Shown here: positions 9,580 through 19,316 of the stretch, piece after piece
Numbering within the stretch: position 1 is the first letter of the stretch
Layout: the number at the start of each line of letters is the position of its first letter
Assembly: GCA_902546095.1 (NCBI GenBank)
Contig: CACCIQ010000003.1
Span: 1-64,000 of the forward strand
Direction: 5' to 3'
Length of the DNA: 64,000 nt
Source of the DNA: an uncultured Bacteroidota bacterium
Lineage (GTDB): Bacteria > Bacteroidota > Bacteroidia > Flavobacteriales > Flavobacteriaceae
Position numbers and translations under genes: made by a program
Notes under the pieces: generated by a model
Seen by the model: the letters and a program-made list of their open reading frames with translations, nothing else
What the model was told of the DNA's origin: nothing
Database searches by the model: none

Positions 9580-10344
9580 TTAATTTTTGAAATATTTAAG
9601 TTCAAGTGAATCATCTTTAAAATGAAGAAAGGAGTAATGTTTTATCCAATCACCTGTGTTGTAATAGTATGAATTATTATCTAATTCAATTTTTAAAGGC
9701 AAATGCCTATGTCCAAAAATAAAGAAATCATAATGTTTCCTCTTTAGTTGTTTCTTAGAGAAATGGTACAACATTTCATTTTCTTTAGATGTAAATTTTA
9801 TATTGTTACCTGATAAAATTTTATTTTTTCTTGATAAAAATTTACCTAAAGGAATACCAAACCATGGATAATTTATTCTAAAAAGAAAAATAAATAGTGG
9901 ATTTCTGAAAATTCTCTTTAAGAATTTGTATTTAAAATCTCCAGGCCCTAAACCATCTCCATGCCCGATAAAAAATAACTTATTGTTAATTTTAAACTCA
10001 GTAGGCTTTTTTATGACTTCCATACCAATTTCTTTTGTAAAGTAATCTCTAGTCCAATAATCATGATTCCCTACAAAAAAATAAATTTTAATTCCTGAGT
10101 CAGAAAGTTCAGCTAATTTTCCTAAAACTCTGGTAAAGCCTTTTGGTACTGAATTGTAATATTCAAACCAAAAATCAAAAAGATCACCTAATAAAAAAAT
10201 TACCTGAGCATCTTTCTTAATTATGTCAAGCCATGATACAAATAGTTTTTCTCTTATTATGCTTTCAGAAGAATTAGGGGCTCCAAGATGATTATCAGAT
10301 GAAAAATAAATACTCTTGCCTTTATTTAATTTAATATTAATCAT
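9580..10344 (-). CDS. lpxH: UDP-2,3-diacylglucosamine diphosphatase (LpxH-like)
   Basis: LpxH hydrolyses UDP-2,3-diacylglucosamine to lipid X in lipid A synthesis at the inner membrane. The 254-residue calcineurin-type phosphoesterase has all metal motifs in order: SDNHLG near 16, GDLFDFW near 54, GNHDYW near 96, GHGDG near 128 and GHRHLP near 210. A hydrophobic insert (PLFIFLFRINYPWFGIPLG) fits membrane association. The ATG overlaps the upstream stop (ATGA), so it is coupled to the DUF2452 gene. Confidence 0.88.
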   Translation of the reverse strand: MINIKLNKGKSIYFSSDNHLGAPNSSESIIREKLFVSWLDIIKKDAQVIFLLGDLFDFWFEYYNSVPKGFTRVLGKLAELSDSGIKIYFFVGNHDYWTRDYFTKEIGMEVIKKPTEFKINNKLFFIGHGDGLGPGDFKYKFLKRIFRNPLFIFLFRINYPWFGIPLGKFLSRKNKILSGNNIKFTSKENEMLYHFSKKQLKRKHYDFFIFGHRHLPLKIELDNNSYYYNTGDWIKHYSFLHFKDDSLELKYFKN

Positions 10345-10733
10345 TTAGATTTTAAATCAATTTTTTCCCATTTATCATTTGAATCTAATCTAAAAGATCC
10401 AATATATATCATATTCCATTCATCAGGACCAATAATTGATAAAAAAAGTTTTTCATCATCTCTCTGGTATAAATGATAAATTTCTCCCTTATCTGGCTTG
10501 AAACTAAAACTGGAGTTATAAATCAATTTATTCCACTCATAAGAATCAATTAATTCCTGATATTCTTTTTTTATTTCCTCATATCTTGACTTAAAGTAGT
10601 CATTAGTTTTTAAGATCTTTTCTTGTTTAAATGATGTAAGATCTGTTGGCTTTATAACCGGAGCTCCTACATTAGAAGCATAGGGCAGAATATTTGGATT
10701 ATCTGCTAGTTGATCTGGTTTTTTTTTAGCCAT
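10341..10733 (-). CDS. DUF2452 family protein
   Basis: A 130-residue soluble protein without signal peptide. The N-terminal NPNILPYASNVGAPVIKP stretch, the YEWNKLIYNSSFSFKP block and the GEIYHLYQ/WNMIYIGSF segment fit the family DUF2452, known in bacteria and animals but without an assigned function. It heads a three-gene operon (DUF2452-lpxH-hflX) with its own promoter box seven bases before the ATG. Confidence 0.8.
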   Translation of the reverse strand: MAKKKPDQLADNPNILPYASNVGAPVIKPTDLTSFKQEKILKTNDYFKSRYEEIKKEYQELIDSYEWNKLIYNSSFSFKPDKGEIYHLYQRDDEKLFLSIIGPDEWNMIYIGSFRLDSNDKWEKIDLKSK

Positions 10734-10740
10734 AATTGTA

Positions 10741-10748
10741 CAAAATTA
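10741..10748 (-). promoter_or_regulatory. TAnnTTTG -7 element for DUF2452-lpxH-hflX
   Basis: TAATTTTG on the minus strand is followed by seven bases and the ATG at 10733, so the start point would coincide with the initiation codon. It sits in the 21-base gap after the GNAT gene and separates this operon from the long cluster upstream. Confidence 0.6.
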
Positions 10749-10754
10749 AACAAT

Positions 10755-11279
10755 CTATTTTAAGCGCTTTTCATAGCAGTTGAAAGGCATTTCACTTTGA
10801 TCTCTAAAATATATTTGTCCAAGTTTTTCATAACCAATATTAGAATAAAAATTATTATTTTTTTTGTTCATGCTAAATGTATCCAAACGAATGGAATCAC
10901 AATTACTTTCAATCGCATTATTTTCAATATAATTCATGATTTCTTTTGCATATCCTAAGCCTTGATACTTTGGATGAACTGCTAATCTATGCACATACAA
11001 ATTTTTTTTAGTAGGTGCTATCCAATCAATTTTTGTGTAAAAATCATCCATTTGATCTGTAACTGATACACATCCTAATATTTTATTTTCCTTTATTAGC
11101 ACAAGTAAATGTTCATTTTTAATATCGTTATAAAAAGTTTCTTTATTAGGGTATTTATCATTCCACTGATAAATTTTTTTTGATATCATATCCTGTGTAC
11201 AGGATTTAATTATTTGCATTACAGTATTAAGATCCTCTGAATTTGCTTTTCTAATAAATACTTTCTCACTTTTCATCAT
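10755..11279 (-). CDS. GNAT-family N-acetyltransferase
   Basis: The 174-residue protein has the GNAT fold: beta-strand with VHRLAVHPKYQGLGYAKEI (acetyl-CoA-binding motif A, near residue 95), LDTFSMNKKNNNFYSNIGY (motif B) and a C-terminal aromatic strand. Substrate unknown. Two consecutive ATG codons occur at the start (11279 and 11276); both overlap the 3' end of the FAD oxidoreductase by 11 to 14 bases, so the gene is probably translated from the same mRNA as that enzyme. Confidence 0.85.
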   Translation of the reverse strand: MMKSEKVFIRKANSEDLNTVMQIIKSCTQDMISKKIYQWNDKYPNKETFYNDIKNEHLLVLIKENKILGCVSVTDQMDDFYTKIDWIAPTKKNLYVHRLAVHPKYQGLGYAKEIMNYIENNAIESNCDSIRLDTFSMNKKNNNFYSNIGYEKLGQIYFRDQSEMPFNCYEKRLK

Positions 11280-13104
11280 GAATTAATTGACCTTCAAAAT
11301 CAACTTTAAAACTTTTAAAAGGATTTAAAAAATAATCCACAATTATAGCAAATTCTCCTCTTTTCATAATCCTATTTTTATCAAAATTGGAAAGACCTAA
11401 ATCTACCCAGGCTTGGTCGTAATTTTTAATTTCTTGGTTTGATATTAAGGAAATCCATTTAAAAACTGAATGAATTTTTAAATCACTTAATGGGAATTCA
11501 TCTAAGTCATAATAATCTGCAAGGTCTGACTTCAACAAATTAAATTCAATATCTTTCTCTGGATAAAACCAAGTTTGATTAGACCATCCTACATTTAAAC
11601 CTGTTCCTCTTAATATTCCAGTAGATCCAATTCTTTGGTATGCTTTAAAAAAAGTATGGTTTTTTTCTACGTCAAGGAAAGGCTGAATATATCCTCCCCT
11701 ATTTAAAAATTTTGTTTGAATGGTTCTAATGTCTATTTGTTGTGCGTTTATATTTTTATTGACTGCTTCAGATGCTATTAATCCTGCAATTTGTCCAATC
11801 TGTAAAACTACAGGTTGAAGTCTGGTGGTTCCATTTACCAAATTTGAAACAGAAATTGATTTTTCTGCCACCAAAAAATTAGGATTCTTTTTTGAAATGA
11901 TTGAGCCAATTGGTAAGGTGTAAGAGGGAATTGGATAAAATGAGAGCTGTGGTAAACTTTTTTTATTTGGATGAGCATCGTGATGATGATCAACTGGATA
12001 ATCTCCAACTAAAACACCAGTTCTATATAAAGAATTTATTTGATCATATGGTTTCTTTATGTAATTAAGTGAAAAAGTCGTAACACCACTAATTCTTCTA
12101 GCTTCTCTGTAATATGGAATTAAAGGAAAATTATCTTTCGTATCGTATTCTTCATCACTGATTGAATAATTATCAAAACCTAATTCATTTTGAATATAGT
12201 ACAGGTATCTCATTGATTTTTCCTTAGCTTTTTTAAAAACTACTTTTCTTTGATCTTCGTTCATCTCCAAAAGATTTGAATAATAATCATTTCCATAGAT
12301 TGGCCAGTTGATCATTATTTTATCATTTGGTAATTTGCCATAATTCATCATTTGATCTGGTGACCATAAAGCTTTATCAGATTCAGGGCAGTTGATTGAC
12401 GAGGTTGAGCAATAAAATTCTGATGGATCATAATTAATAGGCTTTTCAATTTTCATGCTCTTTCCAAAATTCTTTAAAATCATTACATAAGTTAAATCTT
12501 GGATAATATCATTCTTCTCATCTGGTGCAATATCTTCACCATACATTAGTTTGTTATCCATACCAATGTCATAATCTTCATCTAACATTGGAAGAATATC
12601 TCCAAGCTCAGTGGCATCTATAAGAACCTTTGATGAAAAATTACCTTTTGAAGATTTTACATTGAAATTATAATTATTTCCTCCTGTTTGAACTACAGAG
12701 TTTACTTTGGAGCAATACAATATTTTTAAATTCTTTTCTTTACTTGCAATTGCTTTTAAAATTTCATTTCCAACTCTTGGCTCAAATAAAACATTACTAA
12801 CCCATCCTGTCTTTAAAGCATCTAAACTCCCATAATGAGATACTAAACTATCTTTTAATTCACCCCAGAACCCTGATGGTAGTCTGTAGTTACCATCCAC
12901 TGCGCTAACTCCTGCTGATGTGAGCATCCCTCCTAACCAATCAGTCTCTTCAATTAGAAGAGTTTTAGCGCCATTTCTAGAAGACTCTATAGCAGCAGAG
13001 GTTCCACCTGCTCCTCCACCAACAATTATTACATCATATTCACTTGAATCATCACACGAAAAAAAAATTATTACAATTAATAAAATGATTCTATTAAATC
13101 GCAT
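11266..13104 (-). CDS. FAD-dependent oxidoreductase lipoprotein (FAD_oxidored type)
   Basis: The ~612-residue protein starts with a lipoprotein signal (MRFNRIILLIVIIFFSC), then the Rossmann motif VIIVGGGAGGTSAAIES with LLIEETDWLGGMLTSAG, typical of the FAD_oxidored family found in carbohydrate loci of Bacteroidota and Planctomycetes. A second conserved region (LPIGSIISKKNPNFLVAEK, then LQPVVLQIGQIAGLIAS) completes the FAD fold. The C-terminal 100 residues resemble no domain I recognise. The frame also opens at a TTG (13122), but the ATG at 13104 gives the correct signal peptide. It is probably a surface or periplasmic enzyme acting on the locus substrate; the substrate is unknown. Confidence 0.85.
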   Translation of the reverse strand: MRFNRIILLIVIIFFSCDDSSEYDVIIVGGGAGGTSAAIESSRNGAKTLLIEETDWLGGMLTSAGVSAVDGNYRLPSGFWGELKDSLVSHYGSLDALKTGWVSNVLFEPRVGNEILKAIASKEKNLKILYCSKVNSVVQTGGNNYNFNVKSSKGNFSSKVLIDATELGDILPMLDEDYDIGMDNKLMYGEDIAPDEKNDIIQDLTYVMILKNFGKSMKIEKPINYDPSEFYCSTSSINCPESDKALWSPDQMMNYGKLPNDKIMINWPIYGNDYYSNLLEMNEDQRKVVFKKAKEKSMRYLYYIQNELGFDNYSISDEEYDTKDNFPLIPYYREARRISGVTTFSLNYIKKPYDQINSLYRTGVLVGDYPVDHHHDAHPNKKSLPQLSFYPIPSYTLPIGSIISKKNPNFLVAEKSISVSNLVNGTTRLQPVVLQIGQIAGLIASEAVNKNINAQQIDIRTIQTKFLNRGGYIQPFLDVEKNHTFFKAYQRIGSTGILRGTGLNVGWSNQTWFYPEKDIEFNLLKSDLADYYDLDEFPLSDLKIHSVFKWISLISNQEIKNYDQAWVDLGLSNFDKNRIMKRGEFAIIVDYFLNPFKSFKVDFEGQLIHDEK

Positions 13105-13131
13105 AAAAAAATTATTAGTCAATTTAGAAGT

Positions 13132-14463
13132 TTATTTTAAGGTTTTGATTCCAGTAGTAAAATCTTTAGTGATAATAGCTGTATCATATTCGTCGCCCAA
13201 TGCTGTATAAGCTTTATATATCAATGATTCATCTTCAATCGAGATAACTTGAAAAAATTGAGTTTGTTCACCTATCTTGTTTGATAAATATCCATCAGCC
13301 TTATAATCCTCAAGTTGTTCTAAACCAATTTTGTATTGCTTAGGGCCACTAACAGAAGTAATATATAACGTGTTGAAATTTCCTGATTTATTTTTATCCT
13401 GAGATTTTACTGGCACATGACCTCTAGCGTATGTATGATCATGACCATTAAGTACCAAATCAACACCATATTTGTCAAACAATGGCTTCCAATTTTTTCT
13501 AGCAAATTCAAAATCTCTTCCCTCTGCTGGTGAAAAAACTGAATGATGACATGTTACTATCTTCCATTTTGCATCACTTTTAGTCAATTTTTCTTCAATA
13601 TATGCCGTTTGCTTTTCAAGAAAATCTGTAGAATTTAAGACGAGTATTAGTACGTCCTGATATTCTACGGTGTAAACTGTTTCATGTAATTTTTCATGTA
13701 AATTCTCCTCAACAGGCAAAGTAAATTGTGGTCTCCATTGTACAGATAGTCTTTTAGGGCTTAATCCATTAATTCTTTGAAATTCATGATTTCCAACAAC
13801 AGGAATTGCAGTCCATTGGCTATGTATAAAACCACCAGCCTTAAACCACTGTGCCCACTCATAATCTCTGTGGGCTGTATCAACCATATCACCTGCATGT
13901 ATAACAAAAGCAGCATTTGGAGCAGTTTGATAAGCCATCCTAATTACTCTTGACCAGTGATTTAATATATCATTTTGCGCATCCCCAAAATAAACAAATT
14001 GAGTTGGACTGTAACCGGTTTTTGCAGTTTTAAATTGAATCCATTCTGACCAATTTTTTCCATCTCCAACTCTATATGCATATATTGTATTTGGATTAAG
14101 ATTATCAAAAATTACACTATGATAATTCACTACAAAAGACTTATTTGTCTTATAAACTCCTAAATCAAATTCCTCAGTAATTGCATTATAGTTTTTAGCA
14201 TTTTCAGTAAATTTCGAATTAACTCCGGAAATTGCTATTTGAGCAATAGCATTTTTTACAGAAGAATCCGTTCGCCAAGTCACTGCCCTTGTGGATGAAG
14301 GATCTCCATTGAAATTAAGCATTATTCTATCAGGATCCTTACTTGGTATTTCCCAATGATGTAAACCTAATCGATGATCCTTGTTAAAATGAGAAAACTC
14401 TTGTGCATTTATAAATAAACTATTAATAAAAGCAACTAAAAAAATAGATTGAAACTTATTCAC
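13132..14463 (-). CDS. Purple-acid-phosphatase-like metallophosphoesterase
   Basis: A secreted ~443-residue phosphoesterase. After the signal peptide (VNKFQSIFLVAFINSLFINA) comes an FN3-like purple acid phosphatase N-terminal domain (RIMLNFNGDPSSTRAVTW) and then the binuclear metal motifs FVYFGDAQND, HAGDMVD, VGNHEF, CHHSV and NGHDHTYARG. The annotated frame also opens at an ATG at 14502, which would overlap the upstream gene by 29 bases and put a polar stretch before the signal; the GTG at 14463 removes both problems, so I prefer it. It releases phosphate from organic esters outside the inner membrane; the natural substrate is unknown. Confidence 0.85.
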   Translation of the reverse strand: MNKFQSIFLVAFINSLFINAQEFSHFNKDHRLGLHHWEIPSKDPDRIMLNFNGDPSSTRAVTWRTDSSVKNAIAQIAISGVNSKFTENAKNYNAITEEFDLGVYKTNKSFVVNYHSVIFDNLNPNTIYAYRVGDGKNWSEWIQFKTAKTGYSPTQFVYFGDAQNDILNHWSRVIRMAYQTAPNAAFVIHAGDMVDTAHRDYEWAQWFKAGGFIHSQWTAIPVVGNHEFQRINGLSPKRLSVQWRPQFTLPVEENLHEKLHETVYTVEYQDVLILVLNSTDFLEKQTAYIEEKLTKSDAKWKIVTCHHSVFSPAEGRDFEFARKNWKPLFDKYGVDLVLNGHDHTYARGHVPVKSQDKNKSGNFNTLYITSVSGPKQYKIGLEQLEDYKADGYLSNKIGEQTQFFQVISIEDESLIYKAYTALGDEYDTAIITKDFTTGIKTLK

Positions 14464-14473
14464 TATGCTAAAA

Positions 14474-17400
14474 CTATTTAAAAATCTGCAGACGATCGTC
14501 ATTATTGGCTATTATTAAAAGGTTATCATTTTTACTTTTTAAGGAAATGATTTTTTTTGAATCACCAGGTGCAAAAAAACCAGATTTGGACACTGAAATT
14601 TCCTTAAAGTCTCCATTGCCAATGCCTTGTAAAAGCAAACCGTTACCTGAGTCGTTTCGTGTGGTTTCGATTTCAGCATGATACATGTTACCGACAAGTA
14701 CAATATCATTTATGTTATCATTATTAAAATCCTGAATTATTATATCATTTGTAGATGAAAATTGTGCATAATTAGGTAGTGGTTTAAAGTCAAAAAACGA
14801 TTCACTATTTATAAGTACTGCACTTTCAAATGTATTTACAGAAAGTCTTAATGCATTTTCAAGATTCTCCTCGCCATATACTTCTTGTACATCTAAAGAA
14901 GCAAAAATATCGTACTTTTTAAATTTATCTTTCAAGTCAGGGACTTGTTGTGAGGAACATGAAAAGCCTCTAAGAGGAAATTGTATCCCGTAGTTATAAT
15001 ATGCAAGAACAATATCTTTTGATCCATTATCATCAAAATCATCATAAAAAACTTCAAAAGGTTCATCAACGGAGGCTTTGTACTTATAATTTAAACCTAA
15101 ATTCCCAACAACTAAATCTGGAAGATTGTCATTATTTAAATCACCGACTTCAACACTATACCACCAGCCTGTTGATGAGCATCCAAGGTTGGTATTTATT
15201 TCCTCTTTTGTAAAATTCCCATTATCGTTTTTTATAATTGTGATTGGCATCCATTCACCAACAACTACAATATCAGAATCTCCATCATTATCATAATCAA
15301 ACCATTCAGCATCTGTAACTAAACCCAAGTCAACAAGTGAATTAGAATGATATTTACTAAACTTTCCATTTTCATTTATAAGCAAATAACTAGAAGCTGG
15401 CTCTGGGTAATTCCATGGTTTCATTCTAGTACCAATAAATAAATCTAAATCTCCATCCATATCAAAATCGTGAGGTTTTACAATTGAGCCACTTTCAAAA
15501 ATAGAAGGTAGGAGTTCCCTTTTAAAAATAAAATTTCCATGACCATCATTAATGTATAATCTATCTAAATATGTACTAGAATTAGGCATAAACTCATTCC
15601 CACCCGACACAACATACAAATCTAAGTCTCCATCATTATCCGAATCAAAAAATACAGCGTCAATATCTTCTAATGATTTATGTCTGTTAAAAATATCATT
15701 TGGTTTTTCTACAAATGATTGATCCTGCATTTGTAAGTATAGTGTAGCCTCTTGACCAGAAGCGCCGCCAACAAATAAATCTTCCATTCCATCTCCATTC
15801 ACATCTCCTTTTACCAAAGCTGGGCCTAATTGTGATAATTTGTGAGGAAGCAATACCTGTTTACCATAATCATCAAAGTAATTTTCTTTATGTACGTGCT
15901 TTAATATTTCTTTATCCTCATTAAATATTTTAAATTCTTTTACCTTATTTCCCTTAGAGGATTTTGCTTTCTTTTTAATAGTATGGAGCTTATTTTTTTT
16001 AGGATTGAAAATCTTTTGAATTTTTCTATCAGGCCACTCTATTATAATACTATCAACAGAACTTGAATTTCCTAAACCAAAATGAACAATATTTTCACTA
16101 TTGGAATAAATACCTCTAACATTGGTTGTTTCAAAATATTGGAATTCATCTCCTTGGTATAAAGATACTTTGGAACCAAATGTAGGTTTATCATCAATAA
16201 GTTTTAATCTTAAATAGGAGTTGCCATTTTTTTCAGAGTTATTTCTATAAATAAATGCTTGTTCATTAACATTATTCACTACTAAATCCAAATCTCCATC
16301 ATTATCTAAATCCACATATGATGCTCCGTGGGAAAAAGATGGCTGATTCAATCCTGTATCATCTGTAATATTTGAAAATTGTAAGTTACCGAGATTCTTA
16401 TAGTAATAGTTTTTTAATTTTTGCGAGGGGAGAATATCAAGTAGTTCTTTTAAATTAACCACATCCCAAAGACTTATATCGTTATCGTCAGGGTTTTTGA
16501 TAATGTATTCGTTGATTTTTTTTGAAACTATCTCTGAAATTTTTTTATCGGCATCAGTATTTCTAATATCCCTTAAAAGTCCGTTGGTTATATAAATATC
16601 TTTATTTCCATCATTATCAAAATCAGCTACTAAACTTGCCCAACTCCAATCTGTAGCAGCAGTTCCTGTAAATTGGGCAATATCACTAAAAGTATCATTA
16701 CCATTGTTTAACTGCAAAGTATTAAACATATATTGATAATGTCCTCCACCATTTACAACATTCCAAAAGGAATCAGGATTCATACCACTCATGTTAGATT
16801 TTAATCTAAAGTTATCCTCAGCTGTCATATCTAGTACCATTAAATCTAAATAAGAATCATTGTTGATATCCGCTGCATCTACACCCATACTATAAAATGA
16901 TGTATGTCTTAATGATGATTCTGTTTTATAACTGAATGTTCCATCTCTATTGTTAAAGTAAAGAAAGTCAGGAGCATCAAAATCATTTGCAACATATATA
17001 TCAGCCCAACCATCTTTATTAAAGTCTCCAATCACTGCGGCATTTGGAAAACCTGCTCTATTTAGGCCTGCTTTCTCAGTAACATCTACAAAATGGTCTC
17101 CTTTATTTTCAAAAAGTTGAAGGTTGTATTCTGGTAAAGTCATATCCGATCCAAAAAATGGAGAAAAATTGCCAGTATTTGGAGGATGATTTAACAAGTA
17201 TAAATCTAATAGACCATCATTGTTATAGTCAAAAAATACTGAGTGTCTTGTTCTTCTATCAACATCAACACCCCACTTTTTAGCAGACTCAACAAATTTA
17301 AAATCTCCTTTATTTATGTATAATTTATTAGTTCTAAGAAATGGAGCATCATCATAAAGCTCACAACTAACATAGATGTCTAATAAACCATCATTATTAA

Positions 17401-17746
17401 CGTCTGCAACAGTAACACCAGTAGACCATGATCCATTATTAATTATCCCAGATAATTTTGTTTTATCCTCAAATTGAAAATCACCAAGGTTTCTATAAAT
17501 TTTATCATCAATCAGATTCGCAGCTAAAAAAATATCTTCTAGACCGTCATTATCAAAATCTCCAATTCCAACGCCAGCGCCACCATAATAATTAGCATAA
17601 AGGAAAATGCTATGGTCCTTGGTATCAACTAAATCGTTTGAAAAATTAATCCCAGTTTTTTCACTATCAATTAAAGTGAATAAAGGCTCCTGAGAACTTA
17701 AAAAAAAAGAAAAAAATAAAATGAAAACTGATATTAATTTCCTCAT
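14474..17746 (-). CDS. FG-GAP/VCBS repeat protein with ASPIC-UnbV domain
   Basis: A secreted 1090-residue protein with signal peptide (ending near residue 19). I count about fourteen calcium-binding Asp-rich repeats of the form D-x-N-x-D-G-x-x-D, for example near residues 60, 115, 170, 245, 295 and 375, and again after residue 650, which would form two beta-propellers. Between them, near residue 515-580, lies an ASPIC/UnbV-like domain (RLKLIDDKPTFGSKVSLYQG, later SIIIEWPDRK). Such CRTAC1-like proteins often accompany SusC/SusD pairs in marine Bacteroidota and probably bind glycans or proteins at the surface. It lies behind a terminator that follows susD, so its expression is probably lower than or separate from that of the porin pair. 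Confidence 0.88.
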   Translation of the reverse strand: MRKLISVFILFFSFFLSSQEPLFTLIDSEKTGINFSNDLVDTKDHSIFLYANYYGGAGVGIGDFDNDGLEDIFLAANLIDDKIYRNLGDFQFEDKTKLSGIINNGSWSTGVTVADVNNDGLLDIYVSCELYDDAPFLRTNKLYINKGDFKFVESAKKWGVDVDRRTRHSVFFDYNNDGLLDLYLLNHPPNTGNFSPFFGSDMTLPEYNLQLFENKGDHFVDVTEKAGLNRAGFPNAAVIGDFNKDGWADIYVANDFDAPDFLYFNNRDGTFSYKTESSLRHTSFYSMGVDAADINNDSYLDLMVLDMTAEDNFRLKSNMSGMNPDSFWNVVNGGGHYQYMFNTLQLNNGNDTFSDIAQFTGTAATDWSWASLVADFDNDGNKDIYITNGLLRDIRNTDADKKISEIVSKKINEYIIKNPDDNDISLWDVVNLKELLDILPSQKLKNYYYKNLGNLQFSNITDDTGLNQPSFSHGASYVDLDNDGDLDLVVNNVNEQAFIYRNNSEKNGNSYLRLKLIDDKPTFGSKVSLYQGDEFQYFETTNVRGIYSNSENIVHFGLGNSSSVDSIIIEWPDRKIQKIFNPKKNKLHTIKKKAKSSKGNKVKEFKIFNEDKEILKHVHKENYFDDYGKQVLLPHKLSQLGPALVKGDVNGDGMEDLFVGGASGQEATLYLQMQDQSFVEKPNDIFNRHKSLEDIDAVFFDSDNDGDLDLYVVSGGNEFMPNSSTYLDRLYINDGHGNFIFKRELLPSIFESGSIVKPHDFDMDGDLDLFIGTRMKPWNYPEPASSYLLINENGKFSKYHSNSLVDLGLVTDAEWFDYDNDGDSDIVVVGEWMPITIIKNDNGNFTKEEINTNLGCSSTGWWYSVEVGDLNNDNLPDLVVGNLGLNYKYKASVDEPFEVFYDDFDDNGSKDIVLAYYNYGIQFPLRGFSCSSQQVPDLKDKFKKYDIFASLDVQEVYGEENLENALRLSVNTFESAVLINSESFFDFKPLPNYAQFSSTNDIIIQDFNNDNINDIVLVGNMYHAEIETTRNDSGNGLLLQGIGNGDFKEISVSKSGFFAPGDSKKIISLKSKNDNLLIIANNDDRLQIFK

Positions 17747-17752
17747 ATTTTT

Positions 17753-17782
17753 AAAAAAAAAAGGGAGGATAAAAATCCTCCC
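17753..17782 (-). terminator. Intrinsic terminator behind susD
   Basis: An eight-base-pair perfect stem (GGGAGGAT/ATCCTCCC with an AAAA loop on the plus strand) is followed, reading the minus strand, by a run of ten T. This is a strong Rho-independent terminator for susC-susD. The downstream gene starts only seven bases after the T-run. Confidence 0.9.
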
Positions 17783-17812
17783 TTAAATATAATTATAATA
17801 AACTAAAGTTTA

Positions 17813-19312
17813 CTACTTATCCCACCACATTCTAGTTGTGAAATCATCAGCACCTTGTCTAGCAACTGCAGCAGCATAATTGTCGCCGTTAGTTGCAGAT
17901 TCACCACCTGGGTAAATCATTCTTCTAAAGATTTGATTATTTGACACACTATTAGGGTGTTTAGTTGGAGTAAGAGTTGGATATCCAGTTCTTCTCCAGT
18001 TAGCATAAGCTTCATACTCATTTAAGAATGTAGCTTTCCAATACTCATTCATAACCATTTCCCAGTTTGCAGGGAAAGTAGCTGCTAATTTTCCTGGTCC
18101 AGCTAAGTAAGCAGAAATTTCAGCATCAGTAATAGCAGTTGTGCCTGGATAAAGTTGCTTAAGCATTTTCATCGCAGCAGTAACTCCTTTATTGTAGTGC
18201 TCTTCAGCAGAAGATGAAATCCATCCTCTGATCGCAGCTTCAGCTTTTAAGAATTCTACTTCAGCATAAGTTTGGAATACCATAGGAACATCTTTACCTC
18301 TCAAAGCAGGATGCGTTTGAGCGTAGACATGTCTATCGGTTACTCCAGGAACTGTAACGCCATCAGTACCTACATAAGTATCAGATGTACTACCATTAGG
18401 CATACCAACTATTACTGTATTACTACTTCCAGGAGCGAATAATACTGATAATCTTGGATCGCCAGATAAGTGAGTTTCAAATGTAGCACTTAATCTCATT
18501 TGAGAATCTACATCAAATACTTCACCATGGCCATTTTTATTAATTCCTTCTGGTCCATCAGTATGAGTAACTGCAGCTAGATGATCATTAGAAGTCATTG
18601 TGCCTCCGCTGATAGCTTTAACTGCCCAAGCTTGAGCAGATGCCGCATCAGCTTTAGTCATTCTCATAGCTAATCTAAGCATCATAGAGTTACCCCAAGC
18701 TTTCCATTTAGTAGTGTTACCACCAAATATTGCATCTGCGTTACCCATTGATGACGAAGAACCAATCTGAGCAACAGCTTCTTCTAGTTCTTTCAACATG
18801 TCCATATAAATGTCTTGTTGAGCATCATACTTAGGCTTTAAGATACCATCAATGTATCCTTTACCTGCTTCAGAATAAGGAACATCACCATGAGTATCGG
18901 TTAGTCTATGATAAATAAATACTCTCAAGATTCTAGCCATACCCATCTCAGATCCGGAATTACCTTCCTGATTCAATTGGTTGATAATATCCTCAATACC
19001 TTTTACAGCAGTTGGATAATTTCTATCCCATAAAGAAGTAGCATAACTATCATATCTGAAATATTTATCTCCAGCCCAATAACTAGCAGTAGTTGAGTAG
19101 TGCTGAATTAAAACAGAGTTATAGATCAAGCTATTTCTCCAGTTTTCATACCTACCTCCACTTGTGTCAAGAACAGTTTTTGCAAACTTATTCGCAACAG
19201 CTACATTGTTAGCGGCATTTGGATTTACATTCATATCCTCAAACCCAGCATCAAACTCACAAGAAGTAAGAGCAAAGGCAAAAGATAAAAATGCTATATA
19301 TACTTTTTTCAT
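17813..19312 (-). CDS. SusD/RagB-family nutrient-binding lipoprotein (SusD-like_2 type)
   Basis: SusD-like lipoproteins cap the SusC porin and bind the substrate at the cell surface. The ~499-residue protein starts with MKKVYIAFLSFAFALTSC, a lipoprotein signal with lipobox LTSC, and has the helical TPR-like body plus the tail typical of the SusD-like_2 group (FLNEYEAYANWRRTGYPTL, then NQIFRRMIYPGGE). The frame opens further upstream (19336), but that would overlap susC; the ATG at 19312 lies four bases after the susC stop. Substrate cannot be read from sequence. Confidence 0.93.
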   Translation of the reverse strand: MKKVYIAFLSFAFALTSCEFDAGFEDMNVNPNAANNVAVANKFAKTVLDTSGGRYENWRNSLIYNSVLIQHYSTTASYWAGDKYFRYDSYATSLWDRNYPTAVKGIEDIINQLNQEGNSGSEMGMARILRVFIYHRLTDTHGDVPYSEAGKGYIDGILKPKYDAQQDIYMDMLKELEEAVAQIGSSSSMGNADAIFGGNTTKWKAWGNSMMLRLAMRMTKADAASAQAWAVKAISGGTMTSNDHLAAVTHTDGPEGINKNGHGEVFDVDSQMRLSATFETHLSGDPRLSVLFAPGSSNTVIVGMPNGSTSDTYVGTDGVTVPGVTDRHVYAQTHPALRGKDVPMVFQTYAEVEFLKAEAAIRGWISSSAEEHYNKGVTAAMKMLKQLYPGTTAITDAEISAYLAGPGKLAATFPANWEMVMNEYWKATFLNEYEAYANWRRTGYPTLTPTKHPNSVSNNQIFRRMIYPGGESATNGDNYAAAVARQGADDFTTRMWWDK

Positions 19313-19316
19313 ATTA

